Shown: piece after piece, positions 53,672 to 62,375 of the stretch
How the letters are laid out: each line of letters begins with the position of its first letter
Numbering within the stretch: position 1 is the first letter of the stretch
From: Streptomyces chilikensis
Lineage (GTDB): Bacteria > Actinomycetota > Actinomycetes > Streptomycetales > Streptomycetaceae
DNA length: 64,000 bases
NCBI RefSeq assembly: GCF_001642695.1
Contig: NZ_LWCC02000005.1
Location: forward strand, 3,952,860-4,016,859
Direction of reading: 5' to 3'
The notes under the pieces: generated by a model
The model's input: only the letters and a program-made list of their open reading frames with translations
Databases searched by the model: none
What the model was told of the DNA's origin: nothing
Translations under genes and position numbers: made by a program

Positions 53672-53708
53672 GCGAAGCCCCCGGCCGCAGGGCGGCCGGG
53701 GGCTTCGC
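53672..53708. terminator. Bidirectional terminator of relA and the DUF349 gene
   Basis: GCGAAGCCCCCGGCCGC / GCGGCCGGGGGCTTCGC, a 17-bp perfect stem, loop AGG, between convergent stops. Confidence 0.87.
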
Positions 53709-53724
53709 GGGCGGTCGGGCGGGA

Positions 53725-54954
53725 TCAGCCGCCGAACTCCTGGAGGCCCTTCAGGGCCTGGTCCAGCAGGGCCTGCCGGCCCTCCAGCTCACGCTCGAGC
53801 TTCTCCGCCCTGGCGGTGTTGCCCTGCGCGCGGGCCTGCTCGATCTGACCGCGCAGCTTGTCCACGGCGGCCTGCAGCTGACCCGTCAGCCCCGCGGCGC
53901 GCGCCCGCGCCTCCGGGTTGGTGCGGCGCCACTCGGCCTCCTCGGCCTCCTGGATCGCCCGCTCGACGGCCTGCATCCGGCCCTCGACCTTCGGCCGGGC
54001 GTCCCGCGGGACGTGACCGATGGCCTCCCACCGCTCGTTGACCGAACGGAACGCGGCCCGCGCCGCCTTGAGGTCCGTGACCGGAAGGAGCTTCTCGGCC
54101 TCCTCGGCCAGCTCCTCCTTCAGCTTCAGGTTCTCCGCCTGCTCGGCGTCCCGCTCGGCGAAGACCGAGCCGCGGGCGGCGAAGAAGACGTCCTGGGCGC
54201 CGCGGAAGCGGTTCCACAGCTCGTCCTCGTGCTCGCGCTGGGCGCGGCCCGCGGCCTTCCACTCGGCCATCAGCTCGCGGTAGCGGGCGGCCGTCGGACC
54301 CCAGTCGGTCGACCCGGAGAGCGACTCGGCCTCGGCGACCAGACGCTCCTTGACCTTGCGGGCGTCCTCGCGCTGCGCGTCCAGCTGCGCGAAGTGGGCC
54401 TTGCGGCGCTTGGAGAACGCGCTGCGGGCGTGCGAGAAGCGGTGCCACAGCTCGTCGTCGGACTTGCGGTCCAGCCGCGGCAGCCCCTTCCAGGTGTCCA
54501 CCAGCGCGCGCAGCCGCTCGCCGGCCGCCCGCCACTGCTCGGACCGGGCCAGCTCCTCCGCCTCGGCGACCAGCGCCTCCTTGGCGCTGCGGGCCTCCTC
54601 CGACTGCTTGGCCCGCTGCGCCTTGCGCTCCTCGCGACGGGACTCGACCGTCTCCACGAGCTTGTCCAGACGCGCCCGCAGCGCGTCCAGGTCGCCCACC
54701 GCGTGATGGGCGTCGACCTGCTCGCGCAGGTGCTCGACGGCCGCCAGGGCGTCCTTCGCGGCGAGGTCGGTGGTCCGCACCCTCCGCTCGAGGAGGCCGA
54801 TCTCGACCACCAGGCCCTCGTACTTGCGCTCGAAGTAGGCCAACGCCTCGTCGGGAGAGCCGGCCTGCCAGGAACCGACGACCCTCTCGCCGTCGGCCGT
54901 ACGCACGTACACGGTCCCCGTCTCGTCGACGCGGCCCCACGGGTCGCTGCTCAC
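53725..54954 (-). CDS. DUF349 helical repeat protein
   Basis: A 409-residue, highly charged, mostly helical protein. It has tandem DUF349 units (W-K-x-x-G/P ... D-D-E-L-W-x-R-F motifs, e.g. KSDDELWHRFSHAR and HEDELWNRFRGAQ) and a C-terminal coiled coil. A short N-terminal domain (GRVDETGTVYVRTADGERVVG) precedes it. Function unknown; related proteins have been linked to nucleic acid or ribosome-associated roles without proof. GTG 54954 follows GGAGGAGG. Confidence 0.88.
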   Translation of the reverse strand: MSSDPWGRVDETGTVYVRTADGERVVGSWQAGSPDEALAYFERKYEGLVVEIGLLERRVRTTDLAAKDALAAVEHLREQVDAHHAVGDLDALRARLDKLVETVESRREERKAQRAKQSEEARSAKEALVAEAEELARSEQWRAAGERLRALVDTWKGLPRLDRKSDDELWHRFSHARSAFSKRRKAHFAQLDAQREDARKVKERLVAEAESLSGSTDWGPTAARYRELMAEWKAAGRAQREHEDELWNRFRGAQDVFFAARGSVFAERDAEQAENLKLKEELAEEAEKLLPVTDLKAARAAFRSVNERWEAIGHVPRDARPKVEGRMQAVERAIQEAEEAEWRRTNPEARARAAGLTGQLQAAVDKLRGQIEQARAQGNTARAEKLERELEGRQALLDQALKGLQEFGG

Positions 54955-55099
54955 AGCGCCTCCTCCACATGATGCCGCGGGGGGTCTCGTGGCCCCGGGC
55001 ATCCTCCACAGTTTCGTCACCGGTCAACATAGGCGACCGGCGGGTGGCCTGTCCGCATCCCGCGCGACCGAATATCGGCCCGCGGGACGGCGGCCGGAC

Positions 55100-55915
55100 T
55101 CAGGACTTGGTGACGGTCGCCTTGTCGATGACCACCGTCGCGTTGGGGGCGCCGTCCCCCATGCCGGTGCTCTCGCCGGCCTTGGCGATCTTCTCCAGGA
55201 CGGCCATGCCCTTCTCGTCGACCTTGCCGAACGGCGTGTAGTTCGGGGGCAGCGGGCTGTCCTGGTAGACCAGGAAGAACTGGCTGCCGTTGGTGTTCGG
55301 GCCCGCGTTGGCCATGGCGACGGTGCCCGCCGGGTACGTGTCCTTCTTGAGGGCGTCGGACTTCAGGTTCTCGTCCTTCAGTTCGTACCCCGGACCGCCG
55401 GAACCCGACCCCGTCGGGTCGCCGCACTGGAGCACGTAGATGCCCTGGGTCGTGAGGCGGTGGCACTTCGTGTGGTCGAAGTAGCCCTTGCCGGCGAGGA
55501 ACTCGAAGGAGTTCACCGTGTGCGGGGCGCCCTCGGCGTCCAGCGCGACCGAGATCTCGCCGCAGGTGGTGTCCAGCTCCATGGTGTACTTCGCCGACTT
55601 GTCGATCTTCATCGCCGGCTCCTTGTCGAACTGGAGCTCCTCGATCTTGCCCTTGGCCGGCTTCTCGCAGGGGTCCGGCGCCTTGCTGGGCTCGGCGCTC
55701 GGGGAGGCCGACGCCTTGGCCGCGGTGCTCTCCCCGTCGCCCCGCAGGGTGCCCGTGGTGTACAGCGCGAGGCTGCCGACCAGGACCACGCCGAGGACCG
55801 ACGCGATCACCGCGTTCCGCATGCGCGCCTTGCGGCGGGCGGCGGTGCGCCGCTGCTGCTGGCGCAGAAACTTCTCCCGGGCGAGCTGACGCCGCCGCTG
55901 TTCCTGGCTGACCAC
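55100..55915 (-). CDS. Membrane-anchored cyclophilin-type peptidyl-prolyl isomerase
   Basis: A 271-residue protein. A basic cytoplasmic start (Gln/Arg-rich) is followed by one transmembrane helix (about 34-53), a Ser/Ala/Pro linker, and an extracellular cyclophilin domain: TPFGKVDEKGMAVLEKI, AMANAGPNTNGSQFFLVYQ and FDHTKCHRL. It should catalyse proline isomerisation in exported proteins. A conserved Arg of typical cyclophilins is replaced in the HRL region. GTG 55915 is divergent from the metallo-hydrolase gene. Confidence 0.92.
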   Translation of the reverse strand: MVSQEQRRRQLAREKFLRQQQRRTAARRKARMRNAVIASVLGVVLVGSLALYTTGTLRGDGESTAAKASASPSAEPSKAPDPCEKPAKGKIEELQFDKEPAMKIDKSAKYTMELDTTCGEISVALDAEGAPHTVNSFEFLAGKGYFDHTKCHRLTTQGIYVLQCGDPTGSGSGGPGYELKDENLKSDALKKDTYPAGTVAMANAGPNTNGSQFFLVYQDSPLPPNYTPFGKVDEKGMAVLEKIAKAGESTGMGDGAPNATVVIDKATVTKS

Positions 55916-56047
55916 CGGGTCTCACTCCTCGTGCGAATCGTGCGTCGACCGGGCCGCGTGGGCCTCCTGAGCCGACCGCGTGCGTGTGCCCCGTACCGTA
56001 TATGGGTTCACCGAGTAATCGGCAGCGCCGGTAGGCTGCTGACGCCA

Positions 56048-56067
56048 GGGTGGCCGGATGGCCACCC
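56048..56067. promoter_or_regulatory. Palindrome in the 5' region of the metallo-hydrolase gene
   Basis: GGGTGGCC-GGAT-GGCCACCC is an 8-bp perfect inverted repeat between a TAGGCT -10 candidate (56033-56038) and GTG 56096. It may be an operator or an mRNA hairpin. Confidence 0.35.
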
Positions 56068-56095
56068 GCCCGTATCGACACAACGAGGGACGATC

Positions 56096-56803
56096 GTGCT
56101 CATTGCCGGGTTCCCGGCCGGTGCCTGGGGGACGAACTGTTATCTCGTCGCCCCCGGAGCCGGCGAGGAATGCGTGATCATCGACCCCGGCCACCAGGCC
56201 GCCCGGGGAGTCGAGGAGACGCTCAGGAAGCATCGGCTCAAGCCCGTCGCGGTCGTCCTCACCCACGGACACATCGACCATGTCGCCTCGGTGGTCCCGG
56301 TGTGCGGCGCGCACGACGTGCCCGCCTGGATCCACCCGGAGGACCGGTACATGATGAGCGACCCCGAGAAGGCGCTCGGCCGGTCCATCGGCATGCCGCT
56401 CATGGGTGAGCTGGCCGTCGGGGAGCCCGACGACGTCAAGGAGCTGACCGACGGCTCGAAGCTGGAGCTGGCCGGCCTGGAGTTCTCCGTGGCGCACGCT
56501 CCCGGCCATACCAAGGGGTCGGTGACCTTCCGGATGCCCGAGGCCGCGGACGTCCCGTCCGTGTTCTTCTCCGGGGATCTGCTGTTCGCCGGCTCCGTCG
56601 GACGGACCGACCTGCCGGGCGGCGACATGGACGACATGCTCGCGTCGCTGTCCCGCGTGTGCCTGCCGCTGGACGACTCCACCGTCGTCCTGTCCGGCCA
56701 CGGCCCCCAGACGACCATCGGCCACGAGCGCGCCACCAACCCCTACCTGCGGCAGGTGGCCGCCGGCCCGGAGGGCTTCCGGGCCCCCCGACGAGGAATG
56801 TGA
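56096..56803 (+). CDS. Metallo-beta-lactamase-fold hydrolase, glyoxalase II-like
   Basis: A 235-residue enzyme. The dinuclear metal motif T-H-G-H-I-D-H is at about residues 56-62; further ligands are in [17 protein letters not shown] and LSGHGPQTT. The family covers hydroxyacylglutathione hydrolases and related thioesterases; in glutathione-lacking actinomycetes a mycothiol-linked or other thioester substrate is plausible. hisS starts 13 bp after its stop, so they form an operon. Confidence 0.9.
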   Translation: MLIAGFPAGAWGTNCYLVAPGAGEECVIIDPGHQAARGVEETLRKHRLKPVAVVLTHGHIDHVASVVPVCGAHDVPAWIHPEDRYMMSDPEKALGRSIGMPLMGELAVGEPDDVKELTDGSKLELAGLEFSVAHAPGHTKGSVTFRMPEAADVPSVFFSGDLLFAGSVGRTDLPGGDMDDMLASLSRVCLPLDDSTVVLSGHGPQTTIGHERATNPYLRQVAAGPEGFRAPRRGM

Positions 56804-56816
56804 CGAGAGAGCACCC

Positions 56817-58079
56817 GTGAGCACTTTCAAGGCCCCCAAGGGCACCTACGACCTGATCCCGCCGGACTCCGCCCGGTACCTGGCGGTGCGCGAGGCGATC
56901 GCCGCCCCGCTGCGCAACTCCGGCTACGGCTACATCGAGACGCCCGGCTTCGAGAACGTCGAGCTGTTCGCCCGGGGCGTCGGCGAGTCCACCGACATCG
57001 TCACCAAGGAGATGTACGCCTTCGAGACCAAGGGCGGCGACCGTCTCGCCCTGCGTCCCGAGGGCACCGCCTCGGTGCTCCGCGCCGCGCTGGAGGCCGG
57101 CCTCCACAAGGCCGGGAACCTGCCGGTGAAGCTCTGGTACTCGGGCTCCTACTACCGCTACGAGCGTCCGCAGAAGGGCCGCTACCGCCACTTCTCGCAG
57201 GTCGGCGCCGAGGCCATCGGCGCCGAGGACCCGGCCCTGGACGCCGAGCTGATCATCCTCGCCGACCAGGCGTACCGCTCGCTGGGCCTGCGGAACTTCC
57301 GCATCCTGCTCAACAGCCTGGGCGACAAGGAGTGCCGCCCCGCCTACCGGGCCGCCCTCCAGGACTTCCTGCGCGGCCTGGACCTCGACGAGGAGACGCT
57401 GCGCCGCGCCGAGATCAACCCGCTGCGCGTCCTCGACGACAAGCGGCCCGACGTGCAGAAGCAGCTCGTCGGCGCCCCGCTGCTCAGGGACCACCTCTGC
57501 GAGGCCTGCAAGGCCTACCACGAGGAGGTCCGCGAGCTGATCACCGCGGCGGGCGTCGCCTTCGAGGACGACCCGAAGCTGGTCCGCGGCCTGGACTACT
57601 ACACCCGCACCACCTTCGAGTTCGTCCACGACGGCCTCGGCTCGCAGTCCGCGGTGGGCGGCGGCGGCCGGTACGACGGCCTCTCCGAGATGATCGGCGG
57701 CCCCGCGCTGCCCTCGGTGGGCTGGGCGCTCGGCGTCGACCGCACGGTGCTGGCCCTGGAGGCCGAGGGCGTGGAGCTCGACCTGCCCGCCACCACCAGC
57801 GTGTTCGCCGTGCCGATGGGCGACGAGGCGCGACGCCTGCTGTTCGCCAAGGTCACCGAGCTGCGCAAGGTCGGCATCGCGGCGGACTTCGGCTACGGCG
57901 GCAAGGGGCTGAAGGCGGCGATGAAGGCCGCCCACCGCTCCGGCGCCCGTTTCGCGATCGTGGCCGGCGAGCGCGACCTCGCCGAGGGCGTCGTCCAGCT
58001 CAAGGACATGGAGTCCGGCGAGCAGACGGCCGTCGGGGTCGGCGAGATCATCGCCGAGCTGGAGGCCCGGCTCGGCTGA
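56817..58079 (+). CDS. hisS: Histidyl-tRNA synthetase
   Basis: A 420-residue class II synthetase. Motif 1 lies at [18 protein letters not shown], motif 2 at [16 protein letters not shown], the histidine-binding loop at [13 protein letters not shown], motif 3 at [11 protein letters not shown], and a C-terminal anticodon-binding domain (about 330-420). GTG 56817 follows GAGAGAG. A 14-bp hairpin ends the unit. Confidence 0.97.
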   Translation: MSTFKAPKGTYDLIPPDSARYLAVREAIAAPLRNSGYGYIETPGFENVELFARGVGESTDIVTKEMYAFETKGGDRLALRPEGTASVLRAALEAGLHKAGNLPVKLWYSGSYYRYERPQKGRYRHFSQVGAEAIGAEDPALDAELIILADQAYRSLGLRNFRILLNSLGDKECRPAYRAALQDFLRGLDLDEETLRRAEINPLRVLDDKRPDVQKQLVGAPLLRDHLCEACKAYHEEVRELITAAGVAFEDDPKLVRGLDYYTRTTFEFVHDGLGSQSAVGGGGRYDGLSEMIGGPALPSVGWALGVDRTVLALEAEGVELDLPATTSVFAVPMGDEARRLLFAKVTELRKVGIAADFGYGGKGLKAAMKAAHRSGARFAIVAGERDLAEGVVQLKDMESGEQTAVGVGEIIAELEARLG

Positions 58080-58097
58080 CCGCCGCGCACGCGTTTC

Positions 58098-58129
58098 CGG
58101 GGCGCCCCTTCCGCCGAAGGGGCGCCCCG
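58098..58129 (+). terminator. Hairpin after hisS
   Basis: CGGGGCGCCCCTTC / GAAGGGGCGCCCCG, 14-bp perfect stem, loop CGCC. Confidence 0.85.
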
Positions 58130-58327
58130 TCGCCGTTCCGGAGACCCCGGCTCCGTCTCCGGAGACCCCGGAATCGTCCGTGCGCACGCCTCTGGAACGA
58201 ACGTCCCCGGCGGGCGGGCCCTCCGGGCCGTCCGGGCGGCCCTTGTTTACGTCAGTCCGACGGCTGACCGGGCAGAGTGCGGCACAATGGCCGTGCCTCA
58301 ACCTCTTCGATGCAGGGAATCGGTGTG

Positions 58328-58966
58328 ATGAGCAGCATGACGACGGTCCACGACGTGCCGGCGCCCCGGACCGGGGACGACGGCCCGCGCCGAACGGGCG
58401 GCAGCCGGGGCTTCGGCGTGCTGCTGGCCATCACCGGCGCGCTCGGCGTGCTCGCCTCGTGGATCATCACCCTGGACAAGTTCCACCTGCTCGAGGACCC
58501 CGACTTCACACCGGCCTGCAGCCTGAACCCGATCTTCTCCTGCAAGAACATCATGGAGAGCGACCAGGCCTCGGTCTTCGGCTTCCCGAACCCGATGCTG
58601 GGCCTGGTGACCTACGGCATCGTGGTCTGCGTGGGCATGAGCGTGATCGCGGGGGCCCGGTTCCCCCGCTGGTACTGGCTCACCCTCAACGCCGGCACGC
58701 TCTTCGGCGTCGGGTTCTGCACCTGGCTGATGATCCAGTCCCTGTACGAGATCCACAGGCTCTGCCTCTGGTGCATGCTCGCCTGGGTCGCGACCATCGT
58801 CATGTTCTGGTACGTGACCTCGTTCAACGTCCGCAACGGCTTCCTGCCCGCCCCCAAGGGGCTGCGGACCTTCTTCGACGAGTTCACCTGGGTGCTCCCC
58901 GTGGTGCACATCGGCGTCGTCGCGATCCTGATCTTCTCCCGCTGGGGCAGCGCCCTCTGGGCCTGA
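58328..58966 (+). CDS. Vitamin K epoxide reductase (VKOR) family protein
   Basis: A 212-residue integral membrane protein with five predicted helices. It has the loop cysteines Cys64 and Cys72 (C-S-L-N-P-I-F-S-C) and the redox pair C-L-W-C (Cys146, Cys149). VKOR enzymes reoxidise DsbA-like proteins using menaquinone, to form disulfides in exported proteins. It lacks a fused thioredoxin domain. ATG 58328 has AGGGA about 10 nt upstream. Confidence 0.93.
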   Translation: MSSMTTVHDVPAPRTGDDGPRRTGGSRGFGVLLAITGALGVLASWIITLDKFHLLEDPDFTPACSLNPIFSCKNIMESDQASVFGFPNPMLGLVTYGIVVCVGMSVIAGARFPRWYWLTLNAGTLFGVGFCTWLMIQSLYEIHRLCLWCMLAWVATIVMFWYVTSFNVRNGFLPAPKGLRTFFDEFTWVLPVVHIGVVAILIFSRWGSALWA

Positions 58967-59012
58967 CCGGCGGATCCGGCCGACGGGCCACGGCCCTGTC
59001 CGAGCCGTGGCT

Positions 59013-59018
59013 TAGGGT
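59013..59018 (+). promoter_or_regulatory. -10 box TAGGGT for leaderless rarA
   Basis: TAGGGT ends 6 nt before GTG 59025, without a ribosome site. Confidence 0.55.
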
Positions 59019-59024
59019 TTCCGT

Positions 59025-60380
59025 GTGGAGCCCGACCTGTTCACCGCCGCTGCCGAAGAACGCCAGGAGAAGGACCCGGCCGCCAGTCCGCTGGCGGCCC
59101 GGATGCGCCCGCGCACGCTCGACGAGGTCGTGGGCCAGCGGCACCTGCTGAAGCCCGGGTCCCCGCTGCGCCGACTGGTCGGCGAAGGGGCCTCCGGTCC
59201 GGCCGGGCCCTCCTCGGTGATCCTCTGGGGCCCTCCGGGCACCGGCAAGACCACCCTCGCCCATGTGATCTCCAAGGCCACCGACAAGCGGTTCGTGGAA
59301 CTCTCCGCGATCACCGCCGGCGTCAAGGAGGTCCGGGCCGTCATCGACGGCGCCCGCCGCGCCACCGGCGGCTTCGGCAAGGAGACCGTCCTCTTCCTCG
59401 ACGAGATCCACCGCTTCAGCAAGGCCCAGCAGGACTCCCTGCTCCCCGCGGTGGAGAACCGCTGGGTCACCCTGATCGCCGCCACCACCGAGAACCCCTA
59501 CTTCTCGGTGATCTCCCCGCTGCTCTCCCGCTCCCTGCTGCTCACCCTGGAGCCGCTCACCGAGGACGACCTGCGCGGCCTGCTGCGCCGTGCGGTGGCC
59601 GACGAGCGCGGACTCGGCGGTTCGGTGGAGCTTCCCGGGGACGCCGAGGAGCACCTGCTGCGGATCGCCGGCGGAGACGCCCGCCGCGCGCTGACCGCCC
59701 TGGAGGCGGGCGCCGGCTCCGCCCTGGCCAAGGGCGAGCGCGCGATCACGCTGGAGACCCTGGAGGACTCCGTCGCCCGCGCCGCCGTGCGCTACGACAA
59801 GGACGGCGACCAGCACTACGACGTGGCCAGCGCCCTGATCAAGTCGATCCGGGGCTCCGACGTGGACGCGGCGCTGCACTACCTGGCCCGCATGATCGAC
59901 GCGGGGGAGGACCCCCGGTTCATCGCCCGCCGGCTGATGATCTCCGCCAGCGAGGACATCGGCCTGGCCGACCCCCACGCGCTGCCCACGGCCGTGGCCG
60001 CGGCGCAGGCGGTCGCCATGATCGGCTTCCCCGAGGCGGCCCTGACCCTGAGCCACGCCACCATCGCCCTGGCGCTCGCCCCCAAGTCCAACGCGGCCAC
60101 GACGGCGATCGGAGCCGCGCTGGAGGACGTCCGCAAGGGCTTGGCCGGCCCGGTGCCGGCGCACCTGCGGGACGGGCACTACCAGGGCGCCGCCAAGCTG
60201 GGGCACGCCCAGGGGTACGTCTACCCGCACGACCTGCCCGAGGGCATCGCCGCCCAGCAGTACGCGCCGGACGCGATCAAGGACCGCGAGTACTACACGC
60301 CCACCCGGCACGGCGCCGAGGCGCGGTACGCCGACGCCGTCGAGTGGACCAGGAAGAACCTCGGCCGCGGGCGGTCGTGA
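59025..60380 (+). CDS. rarA: Replication-associated recombination protein A (RarA/MgsA ATPase)
   Basis: A 451-residue AAA+ ATPase that acts at stalled replication forks. Walker A is GPPGTGKTT, Walker [10 protein letters not shown], sensor 1 in [13 protein letters not shown]; the C-terminal clamp-loader-like domain and MgsA part ([13 protein letters not shown] and [11 protein letters not shown]) follow. The order rarA-rpsD is conserved in related genomes. The start is fixed by the TAGGGT box. Confidence 0.95.
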   Translation: MEPDLFTAAAEERQEKDPAASPLAARMRPRTLDEVVGQRHLLKPGSPLRRLVGEGASGPAGPSSVILWGPPGTGKTTLAHVISKATDKRFVELSAITAGVKEVRAVIDGARRATGGFGKETVLFLDEIHRFSKAQQDSLLPAVENRWVTLIAATTENPYFSVISPLLSRSLLLTLEPLTEDDLRGLLRRAVADERGLGGSVELPGDAEEHLLRIAGGDARRALTALEAGAGSALAKGERAITLETLEDSVARAAVRYDKDGDQHYDVASALIKSIRGSDVDAALHYLARMIDAGEDPRFIARRLMISASEDIGLADPHALPTAVAAAQAVAMIGFPEAALTLSHATIALALAPKSNAATTAIGAALEDVRKGLAGPVPAHLRDGHYQGAAKLGHAQGYVYPHDLPEGIAAQQYAPDAIKDREYYTPTRHGAEARYADAVEWTRKNLGRGRS

Positions 60381-60750
60381 CCCCGTGACCGGCCCGCGGT
60401 CCGGAGCACCCCGCCGGCGCCTGTAGACTGGCCCGAAGTGCTGCGTCCCGTTGTCCGCCCCGGCGGACGCCACCAGGCGGGACATCCAGCCGGAACCCCG
60501 TGCCGCGAGGCCCCGGGGATCCAGGAGCGTCGCGCACCGTCGAAGGTGTCGCGGGCAGCCCACCACCGCCCCGGTCCACGCGCCCGGGGGCCGGTCGGTG
60601 GGCCACTCGCGTGCTGCACGTATGTGCCCAGACCTGGGAGCGGCTGCCCGCCGGGTTCCTCGGAGCCCACGGGTTTCCCGGGCTGCGGATTGCGACCTCC
60701 CCTAACCCTGGTGAAGCCGTATTCACACAGAAACATGAGGTGTCGGTTCC
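60381..60750 (+). promoter_or_regulatory. rpsD: Long rpsD leader region
   Basis: A 370-bp spacer without a supported gene. TAGACT at 60424-60429 is a good -10, giving a leader of about 315 nt before ATG 60751. Long leaders upstream of rpsD are often S4-binding autoregulatory elements; the GGTGTCG repeats at 60543-60549 and 60737-60743 are notable. No published S4-leader consensus was recognised. Confidence 0.4.
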
Positions 60751-61365
60751 ATGGCGAACCAGTCCCGCCCCAAGGTCAAGAAGTCGCGTGCCCTCGGCAT
60801 CGCGCTGACCCCGAAGGCCGTCAAGTACTTCGAGGCCCGCCCCTACCCGCCGGGTGAGCACGGCCGCGGCCGCAAGCAGAACTCGGACTACAAGGTCCGT
60901 CTGCTCGAGAAGCAGCGTCTGCGCGCGCAGTACGACGTGTCCGAGCGCCAGCTCGTCCGCGCCTACGAGCGTGCCTCCAAGGTGCAGGGCAAGACCGGTG
61001 AGGCCCTGATCGTCGAGCTCGAGCGCCGTCTCGACGCGCTGGTCCTGCGTTCGGGCATCGCCCGCACGATCTACCAGGCCCGCCAGATGGTCGTCCACGG
61101 CCACATCCAGGTCAACGGCCAGAAGGTCGACAAGCCGTCCTTCCGTGTCCGTCCGGACGACGTCGTGCAGGTCCGCGACCGCTCCAAGGACAAGACGCTC
61201 TTCCAGGTCGCCCGCGAGGGCGGCTTCGCCCCCGACGGCGAGATCCCGCGCTACCTGCAGGTGAACCTCAAGGCCCTGGCGTTCCGCCTGGACCGTGAGC
61301 CGAACCGCAAGGAGATCCCGGTGATCTGCGACGAGCAGCTCGTCGTCGAGTACTACGCCCGCTGA
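60751..61365 (+). CDS. rpsD: 30S ribosomal protein S4
   Basis: A 204-residue 16S rRNA-binding protein that nucleates 30S assembly. The S4 RNA-binding domain ([31 protein letters not shown], split) is intact. The N-terminal part lacks the four zinc cysteines, so this is the zinc-independent form. GAGGTG at 60735-60740 precedes the ATG. Confidence 0.97.
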   Translation: MANQSRPKVKKSRALGIALTPKAVKYFEARPYPPGEHGRGRKQNSDYKVRLLEKQRLRAQYDVSERQLVRAYERASKVQGKTGEALIVELERRLDALVLRSGIARTIYQARQMVVHGHIQVNGQKVDKPSFRVRPDDVVQVRDRSKDKTLFQVAREGGFAPDGEIPRYLQVNLKALAFRLDREPNRKEIPVICDEQLVVEYYAR

Positions 61366-61394
61366 TCCTCCGGCCGACGTACCACTCCGCGCCC

Positions 61395-61433
61395 CGGCCC
61401 GCCGCCGTGCCCCTCCGGCACGGGGGCGGGCCG
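61395..61433 (+). terminator. Terminator of rpsD
   Basis: A two-part stem, CGGCCCGCC and CCGTGCC pairing with GGCACGG and GGCGGGCCG across a loop of 5 nt and one mismatch, 29 bp after the stop. Confidence 0.8.
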
Positions 61434-61546
61434 TTGCCGTCGCACGGGCGCCGGGACCCGCGCCGCCGGGAATCCGGTACAGGGCCCGGCCCGTGGCGCG
61501 ATAGGCTCGGGGCACGACTTTTCCGATGTCAGGGAGCGGGTGCGCG

Positions 61547-61993
61547 GTGTCCGGTGGAGAGGTGGCCGGGATCCTGGTGGCCGTCTTCTGGGCCATCCTG
61601 GTGTCCTTCCTCGCCGTCGCCCTGGTGAGGCTGGCCCAGACGCTCAGGGCGACGACCAAGCTGGTGGCGGACGTGACCGAGCAGGCCGTCCCGCTGCTGG
61701 CCGACGCCTCCCGGGCGGTGCGCTCCGCACAGACCCAGATCGACCGGGTCGACGCCATCGCATCGGACGTCCAGGAGGTCACGTCGAACGCGTCCGCGCT
61801 GTCGACGACCGTCGCCTCCACCTTCGGCGGCCCCCTGGTCAAGGTCGCGGCGTTCGGCTACGGCGTGCGCCGCGCGCTGGGCCGCGGCGACGCGGAGCCC
61901 GGGGCGCCGCGCGAATCCCGGCGCACCGTGATCGTGGGCCGTACCCTCCCGGCCGAGGGCCGGGCCAGCCGGACGAAGCGGAAGAGGGACTGA
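61547..61993 (+). CDS. DUF948 single-pass membrane protein
   Basis: A 148-residue protein: one transmembrane helix (about 5-25) and a helical Ala/Thr/Val-rich region of DUF948 type (TTKLVADVTEQAVPLLADA), then a basic tail ending TKRKRD. GTG 61547 with AGGGAG at 61531-61536 is preferred. The next gene starts 7 bp after its stop. Confidence 0.85.
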   Translation: MSGGEVAGILVAVFWAILVSFLAVALVRLAQTLRATTKLVADVTEQAVPLLADASRAVRSAQTQIDRVDAIASDVQEVTSNASALSTTVASTFGGPLVKVAAFGYGVRRALGRGDAEPGAPRESRRTVIVGRTLPAEGRASRTKRKRD

Positions 61994-62000
61994 ACCACCG

Positions 62001-62375
62001 ATGTTCCGTCGAGCCTTCTGGTTCTCCGCCGGCGCAGCCGCCGGCGTGTGGGCCACCACCAAGGTCAACCGCAAGCTGAAACAGCTGACCCCGGAGAGCC
62101 TCGCCGCGCAGGCGGCGAACAAGGCGGTCGAGGCCGGCCACCGGCTGAAGGACTTCGCGCTCGACGTGCGCGACAACATGGCCCTGCGGGAGGCCGAACT
62201 CGGCGAGGCGCTCGGACTGCGCGCCCCCGTCGACGACGGATCGCGCCCGGCCGCCCTGGCGCCGGGACGGCCCGCCGCGCGGCCGGTCGCCGCCGTGGAC
62301 CACCGCACCAACGACGAGCACGCCAAGACGTACTCGTACAAGACGTACTCGCACAACCGGAATGAGGACCACTGA
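62001..62375 (+). CDS. DUF6167-like small protein
   Basis: A 124-residue protein with a short N-terminal hydrophobic segment ([19 protein letters not shown]) and a charged remainder ending in a Tyr/Lys/His-rich tail ([14 protein letters not shown]). Its stop overlaps the alaS ATG by one base (TGATG), so translation is coupled. Gene pairs like this ahead of alaS recur in actinobacteria; role unknown. Confidence 0.8.
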   Translation: MFRRAFWFSAGAAAGVWATTKVNRKLKQLTPESLAAQAANKAVEAGHRLKDFALDVRDNMALREAELGEALGLRAPVDDGSRPAALAPGRPAARPVAAVDHRTNDEHAKTYSYKTYSHNRNEDH

